A stretch of DNA of 64,000 bases, taken from NCBI GenBank assembly GCA_033807695.1, contig CM066301.1, positions 1,054,001 to 1,118,000 of the forward strand, in the 5' to 3' direction. Position numbers and translations under genes: made by a program. Positions 1 to 12,119 of the stretch are shown here, in pieces; the first letter of the stretch is position 1; every line of letters starts with the position of its first letter. The notes under the pieces were generated by a model that did no database searches, was not told the origin of the DNA, and saw nothing but the letters and a program-made list of their open reading frames with translations. This DNA comes from Daedaleopsis sinensis. Taxonomy: Eukaryota; Basidiomycota; Agaricomycetes; Polyporales; Polyporaceae.

Positions 1-1110
1 AGCTTGGGGGGCATCAGCGACTGTCTCTGACCGGAGAGTGCACTCCGCGGAGCCATTGCAATGATAACCTTCGGAGATTGTGTTCCAGCATCCGGAGTGT
101 CCCCCAATAGTTTCAGCAGGACTCCGGAGCTATGTAGACCAGTGCAGTTCTCACTCCGGACCTTGGGGGGCATCAGCGACTGTCTCTGACCGGAGAGTGC
201 ACTCCGCGGAGCCATTGCAATGATAACCTTCGGAGATTGTGTTCCAGCATCCGGAGTGTCCCCCAATAGTTTCAGCAGGACTCCGGAGCTATGTAGACCA
301 GTGCAGTTCTCACTCCGGACCTTTGGGTGCATCAGCAACTGTCTCTGACCGGAGAGTGCACTCCGCAGACCCGCCGCAGTAATAATGACCGGACTCAATG
401 CACGAGCCTCCGGAGTCTCCTCAGATAGCTTCGGAAGGACTCCGGAGCTATGTAGACCAGTGTAGTTAATGCTCTGGAGCTTGGGGGGCATTAGTGACTG
501 TCTCTGACCGGAGAGTGCACTCCGCGGACCCGCCGCAGTAATAATGACCGGACTCAATGCACGTGCCTCCGGAGTCTCCTTCAATAGCTTCAAAAGGACT
601 CCAGAGCTATGTAGACCAGTTTAGTTATCGCTCCGGAGCTTGGGGGGCATCAGCGACTGTCTCCGACTGGAGAGTGCGCTCCGTGGACCTGCCGCAGTAG
701 TAATAAGCGGACTCAATGCACGGGCCTCCGGAGTGTCCCGCAATAGCTTCAGCTGGGTTCCAAGACAGTGCAGACTCATGGTGTGCCCGCTCCGGACCTA
801 GGGCTGCATTGGAGACCGTCAATATGATAGTATTACCAGAGGGAGTGCTCTGCGGAACAGGAGTAGTAATAACCCCTGCAGAGAGTGTCTCAATAACCGG
901 AGCATCCTCTAATAGCATCAGCAGGACTTCTAGATGGTGTACAGTATTTAAGACCTTCAGTATGATACTCCAACTGGAGAGCATGCTTCTTCGTGGAGCG
1001 GGAATAGTGATAATAATCAGACTCAATCCACTAATGTCCGGAGCATCCTCTCATTCAGCGGGACTCCTAGATGATGTAGCCTGGTGTAGCCCTCACTCCA
1101 GACTTCTGGC
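1..1110 (-). repeat. 159-bp satellite array, inverted orientation
   Basis: Tandem units of about 159-160 bp; the phrase TTGGGGGGCATCAGCGACTG recurs near 4 and 163 and in altered form near 323. Units are studded with the short palindromes CTCCGGAG and CTCCGCGGAG. They are the reverse complement of the units at 2651-4750: for example 1-165 matches about 3820-3985 on the other strand. Copies diverge towards 1100. Open frames here are shadows of the repeat; I see no gene. The array runs off the left edge. Confidence 0.9.
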
Positions 1111-2650
1111 TGCATCAGAGACTGCTGATTTGAGAGTCAGATTGAAGTGGCTGCTTTGATGTGCTATAGAAGCAATAACACCTGGACTGAACGTCATAGG
1201 GTCAAGAGAGTCCTGTAGAATTTACAGACTGACATAGCATAGATTCCAAGGCTCAGAATGTGGCTGCAACCACCAAATCAGAATGGCAGCTTCAGCACAT
1301 GGCTGCTCAGAACCATTACAAGGCTTTGGCTGAGGGGTTCAAAATTCTAGGCAGAGCACATTTTGGTACCAAGGCAGTTCAGCAAACGCAGTGAAGTGCT
1401 GGTGTAATAGGCCCAGTTAGCATCAGATGCAATATGAACTTGAACACTTTCTGGGCATTAGACCGAACCGGTCAGTGTAACAACCACAGCGCCCCGCCAA
1501 CAGACGCAAAGCACACCTGAAGTGACAGAACCACTAGTGTATCCTATTTTGAAGAAACTGGTACGAAATGAACGGGGATATGACTTGTAATGCTTTGCTG
1601 TTTAATAATTTGTCCACTGTCATCTCACGGTCTATCATGAGTCGGCAATGACTTTGCACACCTGTTGTGACTTACAATATCCAAAGTGTTGCACTCTACC
1701 AGCACCTGTGTAATGATAGTCAAAAGGTTCTTTATTACATTCTAAGGTGTTGACAAATCTGGGCAAATCTGGTTCAAGTATCAACATACGTAGATTGGGT
1801 GATATTTCCTCTGTACTATATGTATAACTTCTTAGAACAACAGGCATGTCTAAGCAATAATAACAGTACTCAGCATGGTACTAACCAGATCTCTCTTACG
1901 ATAATAGAGTAAGTAGTTACTATGGATTCCAAAGAAGTTCAGCCAGTACTTAGGGCCTTTTCATATCAATCGTAGTACCCTACACACCACATAACAGTGC
2001 AAAAGGTCCCTGGTCCAGTGCCAGTGGTTATTATAGGCTTCAATATCAATTAACCTAGTGGAAGACACTCTCAATGCTGGGACACATCAGTACTTCGGGA
2101 AATGTCTTAAGAACTTAACAGACTTAATCAACTTATGCGGTTTTGGCTGGGAGCGAAAAGTCGACGAGCACTCACCCACCACTGAGTTGATTGGACTCAT
2201 TTTTAGCATGCCTGTTTTTTCGGTCCTCGAGGTGCGTTCTGCAAAGTTTCGCGAAATTCCGAGGTATTGTTGAGGTGCTATAGCCCATGCGCGAGTGAGC
2301 ATCGAGCAGGCTCATATCTGCCACTGTGGCTGTGCGGAAGCGCCTGCACCCTTACGGTCATATGTCATCTTACTCAACTTAGCACCTCGTTAAGTTAAGT
2401 TAAGACATTTCCCGAAGTACTGATGCATCTTCTCTAGCACTTCTACAACAACTCCTTGAAGTACTGACACCGGTCAGGATCTTAAGCCAGTGGTCAGGCT
2501 CGAAACAAGTGTGAACATAATGTTAGTGACCTCTTAGTCCCAGTTAAACCAAAGGAAAACACTCTATTTTGAATAAATTAGAGGACACTCTACATGCCAG
2601 TGCATTCAGTCCAATCCTGCCCTAGTTTCATGGAGTGCACCCTCCATTCG
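1111..2650. repeat. Degenerate satellite centre between inverted arrays
   Basis: AT-richer sequence separating the two oppositely oriented arrays. Scattered decayed satellite words remain (for example GACACTC followed by a GCTGG-like word near 2065). A local inverted repeat is visible: about 2083-2115 (TCAGTACTTCGGGAAATGTC) against 2393-2428 in reverse complement. The short ORFs have no recognisable product. No gene is supported. Confidence 0.6.
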
Positions 2651-4750
2651 TACTGTCATGGTGGTGATCTCTAATGAAGCCTCCGCTCAGACTGATGACT
2701 ACACCAGTCTACATCTATCTCAAAGCTCTATGGAAGTTATTAGAAGATACTCTGGACGCCAGTGGCTTAAGTCTGATCATTATCACCTCTGCAGCTTTGC
2801 GGAGCATGTTCTCCTGTCAGAGAACAGTCTCCGCATGATGCAACCCAAGGTCCAGAGCAGAAACTACACCAGTCTACATTATCTCCGAGTCATGCTGACA
2901 CCATTGGGGGACACTCCGAACGCTAGTGCATTGAGTCCACATCATATGACAGCTCTCACTCTGCGGAGCACACTCTCCGGTCGGAGTGCAGTTTCCGATG
3001 CAGCTCAAGATCCGGAGCATGAACTATACTGGTCTACATCATCCCGAAGTCATTCTGAAGCCATTGGATGACACTCCGGACATTCATTCATTGAGTCCGG
3101 ACCATACTATTATTGCTCCAGAGCGAGCTCTACTCGAAGCACACTCTCCAGGTGGAGTCTCACACCAACAGGGTCTAATGCAGCTCAAGGGCTAGTGCGA
3201 AGAGTACACTAGTCTAGATCATCTCGGAGTCCTGCTGATGCTATTAGAAGATGCTCCGGACGTTGGGACACTCTCTGGTGGTTCTCAAAACCCCCTGCTC
3301 CGTGGAGCACACTCTCCGGTCGGAGCCCAGCCTGCGATATAGAAAAAGGTCCAGAGCATGCACTACACAATTCTACGCTGTCTTGGAACCAAGCTGAAGC
3401 TATTGCGGGACACTCCGGAGGCCCGTGCATTGAGTCCGCTCATTACTACTGCGGCAGGTCCACGGAGTGCACTCTCCGGTCGGAGACAGTCGCTGATGCC
3501 CCCCAAGCTCCGGAGCGAGAGCTACACTGGTCTAAATAGCTCCGGAGTCCTTTTGAAGCTATTGAAGGAGACTCCGGAGGCACGTGCATTGAGTCCGGTC
3601 ATTATTACTGCGGCGGGTCCGCGGAGTGCACTCTCCAGTTGGAGATAGATGCTGATGTCCCTGAAGCTCCGGAGCGAAAGCTGCACTGGTCTACATAGCT
3701 CCGGAATCCTTCCAAATCTATCAGAGGAGACTCCGGAGGCTCGTGCATTGAGTCCGGTCATTATTACTGCGGTGGGTCCGCGGAGTGCACTCTCCGGTCG
3801 GAGACTATCGCTGATGCACCCAAAGGTCCGGAGTGAGAACTGCACTGGTCTACATAGCTCCGGAGTCCTGCTGAAACTATTGGGGGACACTCCGGATGCT
3901 GGAACACAATCTCCGAAGGTTATCATTGCAATGGCTCCGCGGAGTGCACTCTCCGGTCAGAGACAGTCGCTGATGCCCCCCAAGCTCCGGAGCGAAAGCT
4001 GCACTGGTCTCCATAGCTCCGGAATCCTTCCGAAGCTATCGGAGGATGCTCCGGAGGTTAGTGCGTTGACTCCAGAGGGTTAGTATATTGACTCCGGAAT
4101 ATATTACTGCTGCGGGTCCGCGGAGCGCACTCTCCGGTTGGAGACAGTCACTGATGCCCCACAAGGTCCGGAGTGAGCACTACGTGGGTCTACATGATCT
4201 CGGAGACTTGCTGAAGCTGTCAGAGGATGCTCCGGAGGTTAGTGCACTGACTCCTGAGATTAGTACATCAACTCCGGAATATAATACTGCGGCGGGTCCG
4301 AGGAGCACACTCTCCGGTCAGAGACAGTTGTTTATGCCCCCCAAGGTTGGGGGCGAAGGCTACACTGGTCTACGTAGTTCCGGAGTCCTGCCAAAGTTCT
4401 CAGAAGATGCTCCAGATGCCGGAACACAAACTCCGGAGGTTATCATTCCAGTGGCTCCCTCCAGTCAGAGTATTATACCGACAGTCGATGATGCAGCCCA
4501 GGTCCGGAAAGCGTACTACATCAGTCTAGATCGTCTCGGAGTCCTGCTGCAGCTCTTGGAGAATGCTCTGGATGCTAGAGCACCCTCTCCGGAGGTTATC
4601 ACTGCTGCAGCTCCGCAGAGAAAGCCCTCCGGTTGAAGTATCATACTGACGGTCTCTGATGGAACTCCAAAGTCCGGAGCATGAGCTACACTAGTCCCTC
4701 TTAGAGGATGCTCTGGACTCTGGGGCACTTTCTCCAGGCTCTGCAGAGCA
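2651..4750 (+). repeat. 159-bp satellite array, direct orientation
   Basis: About a dozen tandem units, best conserved at 3300-4640. Each holds CTCCGGAG/CTCCGCGGAG words and a block reading GCACTCTCCGGTCGGAGACA. The 159-bp period equals 53 codons, so one frame stays open for long stretches: 3358-4083 is one frame with a single TAG at 3646-3648, and 4088-4636 continues after a frame change. Its translation is a 53-residue repeat beginning near SLMPPKLRSES. This may only be a by-product of the period. No promoter, intron or known domain supports a real gene. Confidence 0.9.
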
Positions 4751-4780
4751 TTTTCTTTAAGAGGATAAACCTGTCTCTAT

Positions 4781-5805
4781 CCCGGCCGGGCAAGAGGGTA
4801 GACACAACTGCTGCCCCGGCCGGGACCCTGTCTCCGCACCAACAGAAATTTCAGAACACATGCTACAGCTCCGCGGAGCACGTAGCCGAGTCTGCCCAGT
4901 TGTACAGGCATGCACGAAGAGCGACAGGCGTGTCCATGCACGCGTACGCGTGCTAGCAGGCTGAACATCTGTGCGTCCCGGCCGGGTGAGGCAGTAGACA
5001 CAACTGCTGCCCCGGCCGGGACCCTGTCTCCGCACCAACAGAAATTTCAGAACGTATGCTACAGCTCCGCGGAGCACGTAGCCGAGTCTGCCCAGTTGTA
5101 CAGGCATGCACGAAGAGCGACGGGCGTGTCCGTGCACGCGAACACTTGCTAGACAGTGGACCATGCAGCAGGCCCGGCCGGGCGGGAGAGTACACACAGG
5201 TACTGGCCCGGCCGGGACCCTGTCTCCGCACTGACAGGAATTTCAGAACACATGCTACAGCTCCGCGGAGCAGGTAGCCGAGTCCGTCTGGTCGTACAGG
5301 CATGCACGAAGAGCGACGAGCAGGTCCGTGCACGCGAACACTTGCTAGACAGTGGACCATGCAGCAGGCCCGGCCGGGCGGGAGAGTACACACAGGTACT
5401 GGCCCGGCCGGGACCCTGTCTCCGCACTGACAGGAGTTTCAGAACACATGCTACAGCTCCGCGGAGCAGGTAGCCGAGTCCGTCTGGTCGTACAGGCATG
5501 CACGAAGAGCGACGAGCAGGTCCGTGCACGCGAACACTTGCTAGACAGTGGACCATGCAGCAGGCCCGGCCGGGCGGGAGAGTACACACAGGTACTGGCC
5601 CGGCCGGGACCCTGTCTCCGCACTGACAGGAATTTCAGAACACATGCTACAGCTCCGCGGAGCAGGTAGCCGAGTCCGTCTGGTCGTACAGGCATGCACG
5701 AAGAGCGACGAGCAGGTCCGTGCACACGTGAGCATGCTAGCAGGCTGAACGTCTGCGCGTCCCGGCCGGGGGAGTGAGTACACACAGGTACTGGCCCGGC
5801 CAGGG
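4781..5805. repeat. 196-bp tandem repeat with CCCGGCCGGG palindromes
   Basis: CCCGGCCGGGACCCTG starts at 4815, 5011, 5207, 5403 and 5599, exactly 196 bp apart, with a degenerate sixth start at 5795. Each unit carries two CCCGGCCGGG palindromes, one CTCCGCGGAG and a GTACAGGCATGCACGAAGAG block. The third to fifth units are nearly identical, suggesting recent amplification. Since 196 is not a multiple of three, the repeated ORFs on both strands are frame-rotated shadows, not genes. Confidence 0.95.
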
Positions 5806-6102
5806 GCTTGATGCCTTCTCCGCCCCCCCTCCCCTTGTGCACTGATCCTTCAAAAGATTATCTGTGTTTCATCGGAAGGTACAATGCTATATCTCTGAGT
5901 GAGGAACACGAGCAGGAGTACATTCAGGACCATTCACTACTTGTGCGTAGGACGCCGGCCGGGCCAGTAAGTCCGCGGACAATCAAGATCCCGGCCGGAC
6001 TGGTAACTCCGCGGACTACGCACGATCCGGCCGGGTCCGGGTCGCTAGTAACTATGGGGTTTCGTACGATCCGGTCGGGCAGTAACTATGGGTACTTTAA
6101 TG
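5806..6102. repeat. Degenerate GGCCGG/CCGCGG repeats at satellite edge
   Basis: After the 196-bp array the sequence keeps a looser repeat of GGCCGG words followed by AGTAA or GGTAACT and CCGCGGAC (about 5950-6085), roughly every 35 bp. It ends abruptly where the Plavaka coding homology begins. No gene seen. Confidence 0.6.
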
Positions 6103-7721
6103 TCATGGGCTGATATACACACACGTCATGCGACGCACCAGGAGGTCGCCGACAATCCCATATTCATCCCACAGTACTTTGAGGTCCATAGTCTCAAGGA
6201 GATCGTCGGTCAGCTCATGTGAGCGTCGATCACCTCCGCCATCGAGATCTTCACGGTCGGCATCACATCTGCAGCGAGCAGTGGGATCAGCATACGTGTG
6301 GTGCATGAATCCGTAGTACAATGTCATACTTAGCGCACCACCCCTGCACGATGCACGCCAAAAGGGCTTGCTCAGGGTAGTCCGCGATGTACGGACCCAA
6401 TCCGTACACGGTACGGCGGAAGTGACCGTCACCGTAGCGAACGAGCTCGGGTCGGGTCATAGCAGGCTTAAGGGGAACAAGAATTGCGTGCAGAGAACTG
6501 TGAAAGAGTTGTCTCCGGAATTTCCGAAACTGGGCGTCTTGGGCGTACTTGCGATCGGCTACTCAGAGGTTTAACCACTCAATATGTGTCACATTAAGAA
6601 GATACATGTCACAGACTTTTGGGGATGGCGAGAAAGGCGATCAGAGAAACAGCGTTGCGTTGGGCGCGTCGAGTCGTGTTATGTACGAGGCCGTTGGACA
6701 AGTACAACGGGTAGTACTCATTCTGACCGGTTGCGACGGAGACGGTGGTTTTGTCACTGCCTAGCACTACCGGATAGAAGACATATCCATGCGTCTCTGG
6801 ATCCCGAGCGATCTCGTCCTGTTAACAGATGGTCTTGATTAGCACATGAAAAGGGATCGATAAATTGGTATCGACGCGTACCGCTTGCTTCCAGGCCCAG
6901 TCGCCTGTCATGAAGTCCTTATAGACGCGTGAATGACCTTCGTAGACTCGCTTCGGAGTAAAGTCCATCTCGCCCGCGAAATCTGGATTGCCTAGCTGGG
7001 CATGAAGCACTTCGCGAGGGCAGCGGTACCATATGTGATACTGGCGGTCCATCCAGGCAGGGACATCATGCTCGGGGCGTGGCCCCGTGTACGTGACTGC
7101 GAAACACTTCCATTCGATGTCAGCAAGCTTGACACTGTCGATTGACGCGTGGAGGTCTTTGTGGTCGGCGAACGGGGTGTTTTCGCTGAAAGCAGCCCAC
7201 AACTGCATCAGCTTATCAACGTGGGCTCCCGACACTTTCATCTCGCGGTATAGCAGGTCAGCGATCTCGAATTGGGCCCGAGAGTGATACGGGTCATAGT
7301 CGGTGGACGGCGGAGCGAGATGTGCGGTCGGTGGAGTGTGCACGGGCAGAGGGTGTCCTCCCGCATTGCACGGGACGCCTACAGCAAGGCGCAAGCGTGA
7401 GGATGATAAGTGTGTGGGTGTTTTAAGACGTGCATGAGGATACGCACCCGTCAAATGTGGATGAGTGTGCACTGTGGTTACAGCTGCAGGAGGAGCAGCT
7501 TGTTCGTCAAGGTCATCGTCCGCGAGCTGCTGGGGCATAGGGAGGGGCACATCTTCGAGCGGTCCAGGTGACGGCGGGGCGGGAGGTGGTACCGGCGGCA
7601 GCGCAAGCGGATTGATATGTTTGGCGTTGTAGTGCTGCATACGGTTGCTCTTACGCTTAAATGATTCGTTGCAGCCGGGATATTTGCACGGGTACCTCTT
7701 GAGAAAAAAAGCGCGTAACAT
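6103..7721 (-). pseudogene. Plavaka-family transposase, N-terminal part, 3'-truncated
   Basis: Four exons can be read: 7721-6882, 6818-6617, 6558-6330 and 6268-6103, about 478 codons. Near the N-terminus is a C2H2 finger (CKYPGC followed by two His spaced by four residues), then a Pro-rich linker, then the conserved Plavaka region with GDWAWKQ, LGSDKTTVSVATGQNEYYPL, FRKFRRQLFHSSL, YIADYPEQALLACIVQGW and LWDEYGIVGD. Splicing at GTACGC (6881) removes an apparent TAA, so this part is intact. Homology stops right after GIVGDLL near 6128, where satellite-like sequence begins; roughly the C-terminal half is missing. Plavaka is a fungal DNA-transposon superfamily known from basidiomycetes. This copy should be inactive. 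Confidence 0.85.
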
Positions 7722-8447
7722 TTGAGGTGATAGAGGGTGTATAATCTAAGTGACCGCGTGTATCATATGGGTTATACAGGTAGATGTGTGATAGGCTGAT
7801 GAGACACTCACCGCGGATTACGGACGTTGCAGTGTCTTCTATCACAGCGAACCGGGACAAGCTGATGGAATGCGAGTTGGGAGCTGCCAGATACAATGGT
7901 TGGCGACTCGGAATTCTGGCCGCGTACATAAATACGGAGATACATACCGGCGGCGAAGCTTTATGCACGAACACGTGAGGACTCAGCAAAGTTGCAGGGG
8001 CTGTGGCGGATCCAGACTGTTAGCAGTTGGTCACTGACTCGAATGATGGGTATACTTACAGATAGAATGTGAGATTGAGGGTGGATAAATCAAGGTCGTC
8101 GACTCAGAGGGCCAATACTAGAGGATGGAGCAGGTGAAGGAGCGAGTGAGAGGTGTGTAATGGGACAGGGGCGTGCAAAATCACTGGCAGGAGCAAGCGG
8201 ACGAGTTCAAGACGGTGTCGTAGTACAGGATAGCCAGACTTCGAGGAAGCAAATGAGCTGTAGCGTGTTGAAGTATCGAGGGTATGAAGGCGAGACTCCC
8301 CGGGAGGCCGGAGAAAGGCGGGACGTGCGGGACCCCGGACGCGCAGTGGGGCTGCAACGGGTTGCGTCAGCACTGGCAATTTTTCTCAACCACAACTATT
8401 GCCATCGCACTCTAATCCGCTGTTGCTTCTCGCATTCCACGGATACT
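7722..8447. other. Divergent intergenic region, Plavaka / DUF6532 gene
   Basis: A 726-bp spacer between two head-to-head genes. The ORFs in it have no recognisable product. It could serve as a shared promoter region, but no convincing TATA element stands out. Confidence 0.4.
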
Positions 8448-9539
8448 ATGGCTCGCGGCTCTTCAGCCCCGGGCGTAGAGCCTAGCAAGACGGTCTCTCA
8501 GGCCACCACCTCATCTCAGAGTGACGCGGCCCCCGGGCGCATGAAGACCAGGGGCACGAACGCCAATCGACACCCAGGTCTCCCTGACCTGGCCCGATGG
8601 AATCCCGACGACCCCCAACGTCTCCCGACGCCTCCTAAAGAGCATCGCGAACGAGTGCAGCTTCAGAAAAAGGAGAATGACCGGGCCAAGGCCACGACTC
8701 GCGCGAAGAAGATGGCAGCGTTGGAGAGAGCCGCGCAGAAATTGGAGAAGATGCGCCAGGAGGATCGCCTGAACGACAAAGTCCGGCGTGAACCTCCTCC
8801 CCCTCCCCCCAAGCTAGCTCCTTCGCAAGCCGTGCGAGGTAGCAGACAGATGTCTCGACGCTCAGAGGGTGAGGTCCATCGCCTATGACTGTGCTCCCCT
8901 TGAGATCCCATTACAGGACCCGCAGTGAATGTCCCGGTGGCCCGGGGTAGCGGGACAGTCGAGGACCCGGCACCGGCAATGATCGAAAGCGATCATGGAG
9001 AGGGAGCAGGTACGAGTAGACTTACCTTATTGCTATCCAAACTCATCGCACGTGTATTAGCCACCGGCCTCGCCTTGGAAGAGCCTGGCGACGACACCAC
9101 TACGATGGCCGCTGGGGTTGCCGATGATGAGCCTGCAGAGCAGGCTGATGAACTTGAAGGCACGGGTGAGCTTGAATTTGACGAGCTGCACGGTGACGGC
9201 AGCGACGAAGATCCCGAGTATGATCCTGGTGACGCCTCTGACAAAGAGGAGGAGGAGGAGGACCTGATGGAGGTCGAGGAAGAGTGGGAACAGCTGCAAT
9301 CCCGCAAACCGCGCGGCAAGGGAAAGCAACTCCGGCGCGTAGATGTCATCGCCGCCGTGGGAGCCCAGGTCGCTTCTCCCGTTCCACGAAAGAGGAAAGA
9401 AGTTTCCTCTATTGAGGAGGCGCAACCGTGCGTCGTCCTCTCTTTACCACTTGAACTGACTACTTACTCCCTCTTCTCTACCGCTGACACCCATTGACTG
9501 TCCCGCTTTTGTGCTCCCTCTGTCTTCTTGCTCACCCTT

Positions 9540-9716
9540 GCCGTTGTCACTCACGCTCTCCCTCTCGCTCTCACACTCTCGCTCTCCCTCGCTTTCGCAC
9601 TCTCACGCTATCTCTCACACTCTCACACTCTCTCGCTCTTCATCTATTGCTCACGCTCCCCCTCGCACACACTCTCCATCGCTCTCATTTCCTCTCTCTC
9701 TCTCATTCTCCCACAA
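9540..9716 (+). repeat. CT-rich microsatellite inside an intron
   Basis: About 180 bp of CTCTC, CACTCTC and CGCTCTC words on the plus strand. It fills the 290-bp intron 9428-9717 of the DUF6532 gene, from a GTGCGT donor to a CACAAG acceptor, acting as a giant polypyrimidine tract. ORFs here (Ser/Leu/His repeats) are artefacts. Confidence 0.8.
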
Positions 9717-10472
9717 GTCTACCCGAATCTCAACCGGTCAAGAAGGCTAAGGCGCGGGCGACAACGGGCGGCATTCGTGCCGACTTTGAAGCATACCTGA
9801 AGGACCCAACAGTGAATACCCGTCCCTGCCCTGCGACGACCGGTCTCGCACACGCAGACGACACCACTACCAGCCGTCGTGGACGCACTCCAAGTCTCCA
9901 GCATCACCGCATGACCAGTGCCAGCTCGCGGTCTGCTTCCGCGTCTAGTGGAGGAGCCCCACCCCGTAGCTCGAGTGACAATGAAGATATTCCGTCCGAG
10001 GACGAAGCACTTCCCGGGGTCGGCATAGACGACCTCGGCGGTCTCCCTGACACCGATCCAGAAGATGAACGCGATGCATTAGCTCGGGACCCTCAAGCTA
10101 CGAAGATCGCCTGGCGTCAACTGCTGCAACCTCAGGCTGATGACGGTGAGAGTGAATTTGACCTCTCTCATAAGACGTACCGCTCTCGCCATGCCCAAGA
10201 ACCCCCCTCGAAAGGACCGTCAGATCCTGCTCGTCCCATTTCGCACGTCTCCGTGCCTAGGCGTGTACGTTCTCGTTTTTTCCGTACCTTGAACACTTCC
10301 ACTAATGCACGTTGCTCTCACAGGAAGACATATACACTGCCGTCAAGCACATTGACGCACAGAAAGCTGCGACACCTGTCCCCCAGAAAGCAGGGAAGAA
10401 GGAGCACGTCAAGTATCAAGTCAAGGACCTTCCTGCTGCAATGCAGCACGACTATCATACGCGATTGATACC

Positions 10473-11408
10473 ACTAGCTGTGGTAGTTCTGATGTATTAC
10501 GAACAGGTACTTTGTCTAAGCCTTATTGCAATAGGAACAGGCAGGGCATATGATGTATTACGAAGCCCTGGGGAGGTCCTGGGCACCATCAGCTTGGCAA
10601 ACCCAATTAGGCAAAAGGGTGCAAAATGCTTGATATCTGGCAAATTAAGCACATCAAAGGCTTATCTCTATAGATAATAGCACTATTAGGCCTGTCCTGG
10701 GCGCACCTTTGGGCGCTTATTTTCGTTCCAGCATTCCCACACCTCCTGCACCTGATTAGGTAATTTGCTGGGGGGCTACTATAGGTGGGGGATTGGTTCC
10801 ACTATTGCTCCCTCAATTCTGGATAGATTTGGATGGTTGTAGGTGCATTGGAAAGGTATTGTAAGGGCCATTCAAGCGCACTATAGAGGGGGTATACTCT
10901 AGCTACATGCATGCTATAAATTGCAACCTGATAGGCATAAATGCAGGTTTTCAATGGGGTATAGCCTACTTAGTTCTAGGTGGACATATGGGTGTTCTAT
11001 CTTCCTAGAATACAGTACAGGAGCACTCTTCAACAAGCCCATGATCATAGAATTTCATCCAGTGGTTGGGGAGATATACTTTCCCTGCCCCATAAGGAGG
11101 AGGAGGGGTCAGTGTATCTCCACTAATTATGGTCAGAATTCTTTCCAGTTTTTTAGAATACACTCTACATATATACTAGGTGTAGGGTGGCTATGGTTCC
11201 TGGCCATAAAATATCAAGAGCTATATATAGGAGGCAACTAATACTTCAGCCACAGAGGTGCTCCATCCTAAATATAATGTGCAGTTTGTGATGCACACTG
11301 ATGGTAAATATGCTGCTGGAAAGCCACAGCATGTATCTTTCTAACGGTATAAATATCATGGCAATTTATCCACAAAATCATCTGGTATCACCATCCTCTC
11401 CTCCTGCC
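10473..11408 (+). repeat. Left terminal inverted repeat of palindromic element
   Basis: Matches 12120-13053 in reverse complement with only scattered differences. Similarity ends near CTCCTCCTG at about 11400-11408, where the unique centre begins. Confidence 0.85.
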
Positions 11409-12119
11409 CTTCATGTACTCTAATTACCCTCTAAAACCTCTATTTCTGCATGAATGTGCTTACTGCTATGTGGCTCTAGTAGCTACATTTACTGCTTAAC
11501 AAACCTATGACCAGAACTCATGCATAGACTGTGTACATGTACAATTATATTGCCGGACACTGTGTCTGTGGCAGGTGTCTTAAAGTGTCTTAAAATGTCT
11601 TAAAGTCTTAATCTGTGTATGGGCCACATATCATGCAATTCTTCACTGTTTCCAATAAATTTGTACTCATTCAATAGGTACTGAAGGTGATTATGTGTAT
11701 GCAACATCGGATCTTTGGTAGCATCATGCAAAAAAAATAATTGTGGTGCAGACCACTTGAGACACACATATATCTGCACTAACAGCTTGGTGTACCAGAC
11801 TACTACATGTGTAGAATCAGAAGGTAAGAATACTACCTGTAATCTATGTATATGAATGTGTCTACAGCTTAGTGAACCCACTACATCCACATATCTTGTG
11901 CATAGACCGTAAAGATAGTATACATATGTTCTTCTTAAACTGCTACATGTAGTCGGAGTTTAGAAATACTTAGTGAGCTGTTGCATATCTAGTTCTTCAT
12001 CTGTGGGTCAAATTTTGGGCACACAGATACAATATGTATGTAGCTATCCATCAGCAAAGAGAGCATGAGATTTAGTTAACAATTCATAGAGATATAAGCA
12101 TATGCCTGTTTAATGGGGT

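Noticed and set aside
4781..5805. CRISPR-like spacing of identical words
   Set aside because: The whole 196-bp unit is repeated, with no unique spacers; this is a eukaryotic tandem repeat.
4757..5842. Repeated 105-165-codon ORFs on both strands of the 196-bp array
   Set aside because: They recur every 196 bp in rotated frames, with no start context or known motif; they are products of the repeat.
6822..6824. Premature TAA in the Plavaka transposase
   Set aside because: A GTACGC..TTAACAG intron (6881-6819) removes it and gives the family sequence GDWAWKQ-A-DEIARDPETHG.
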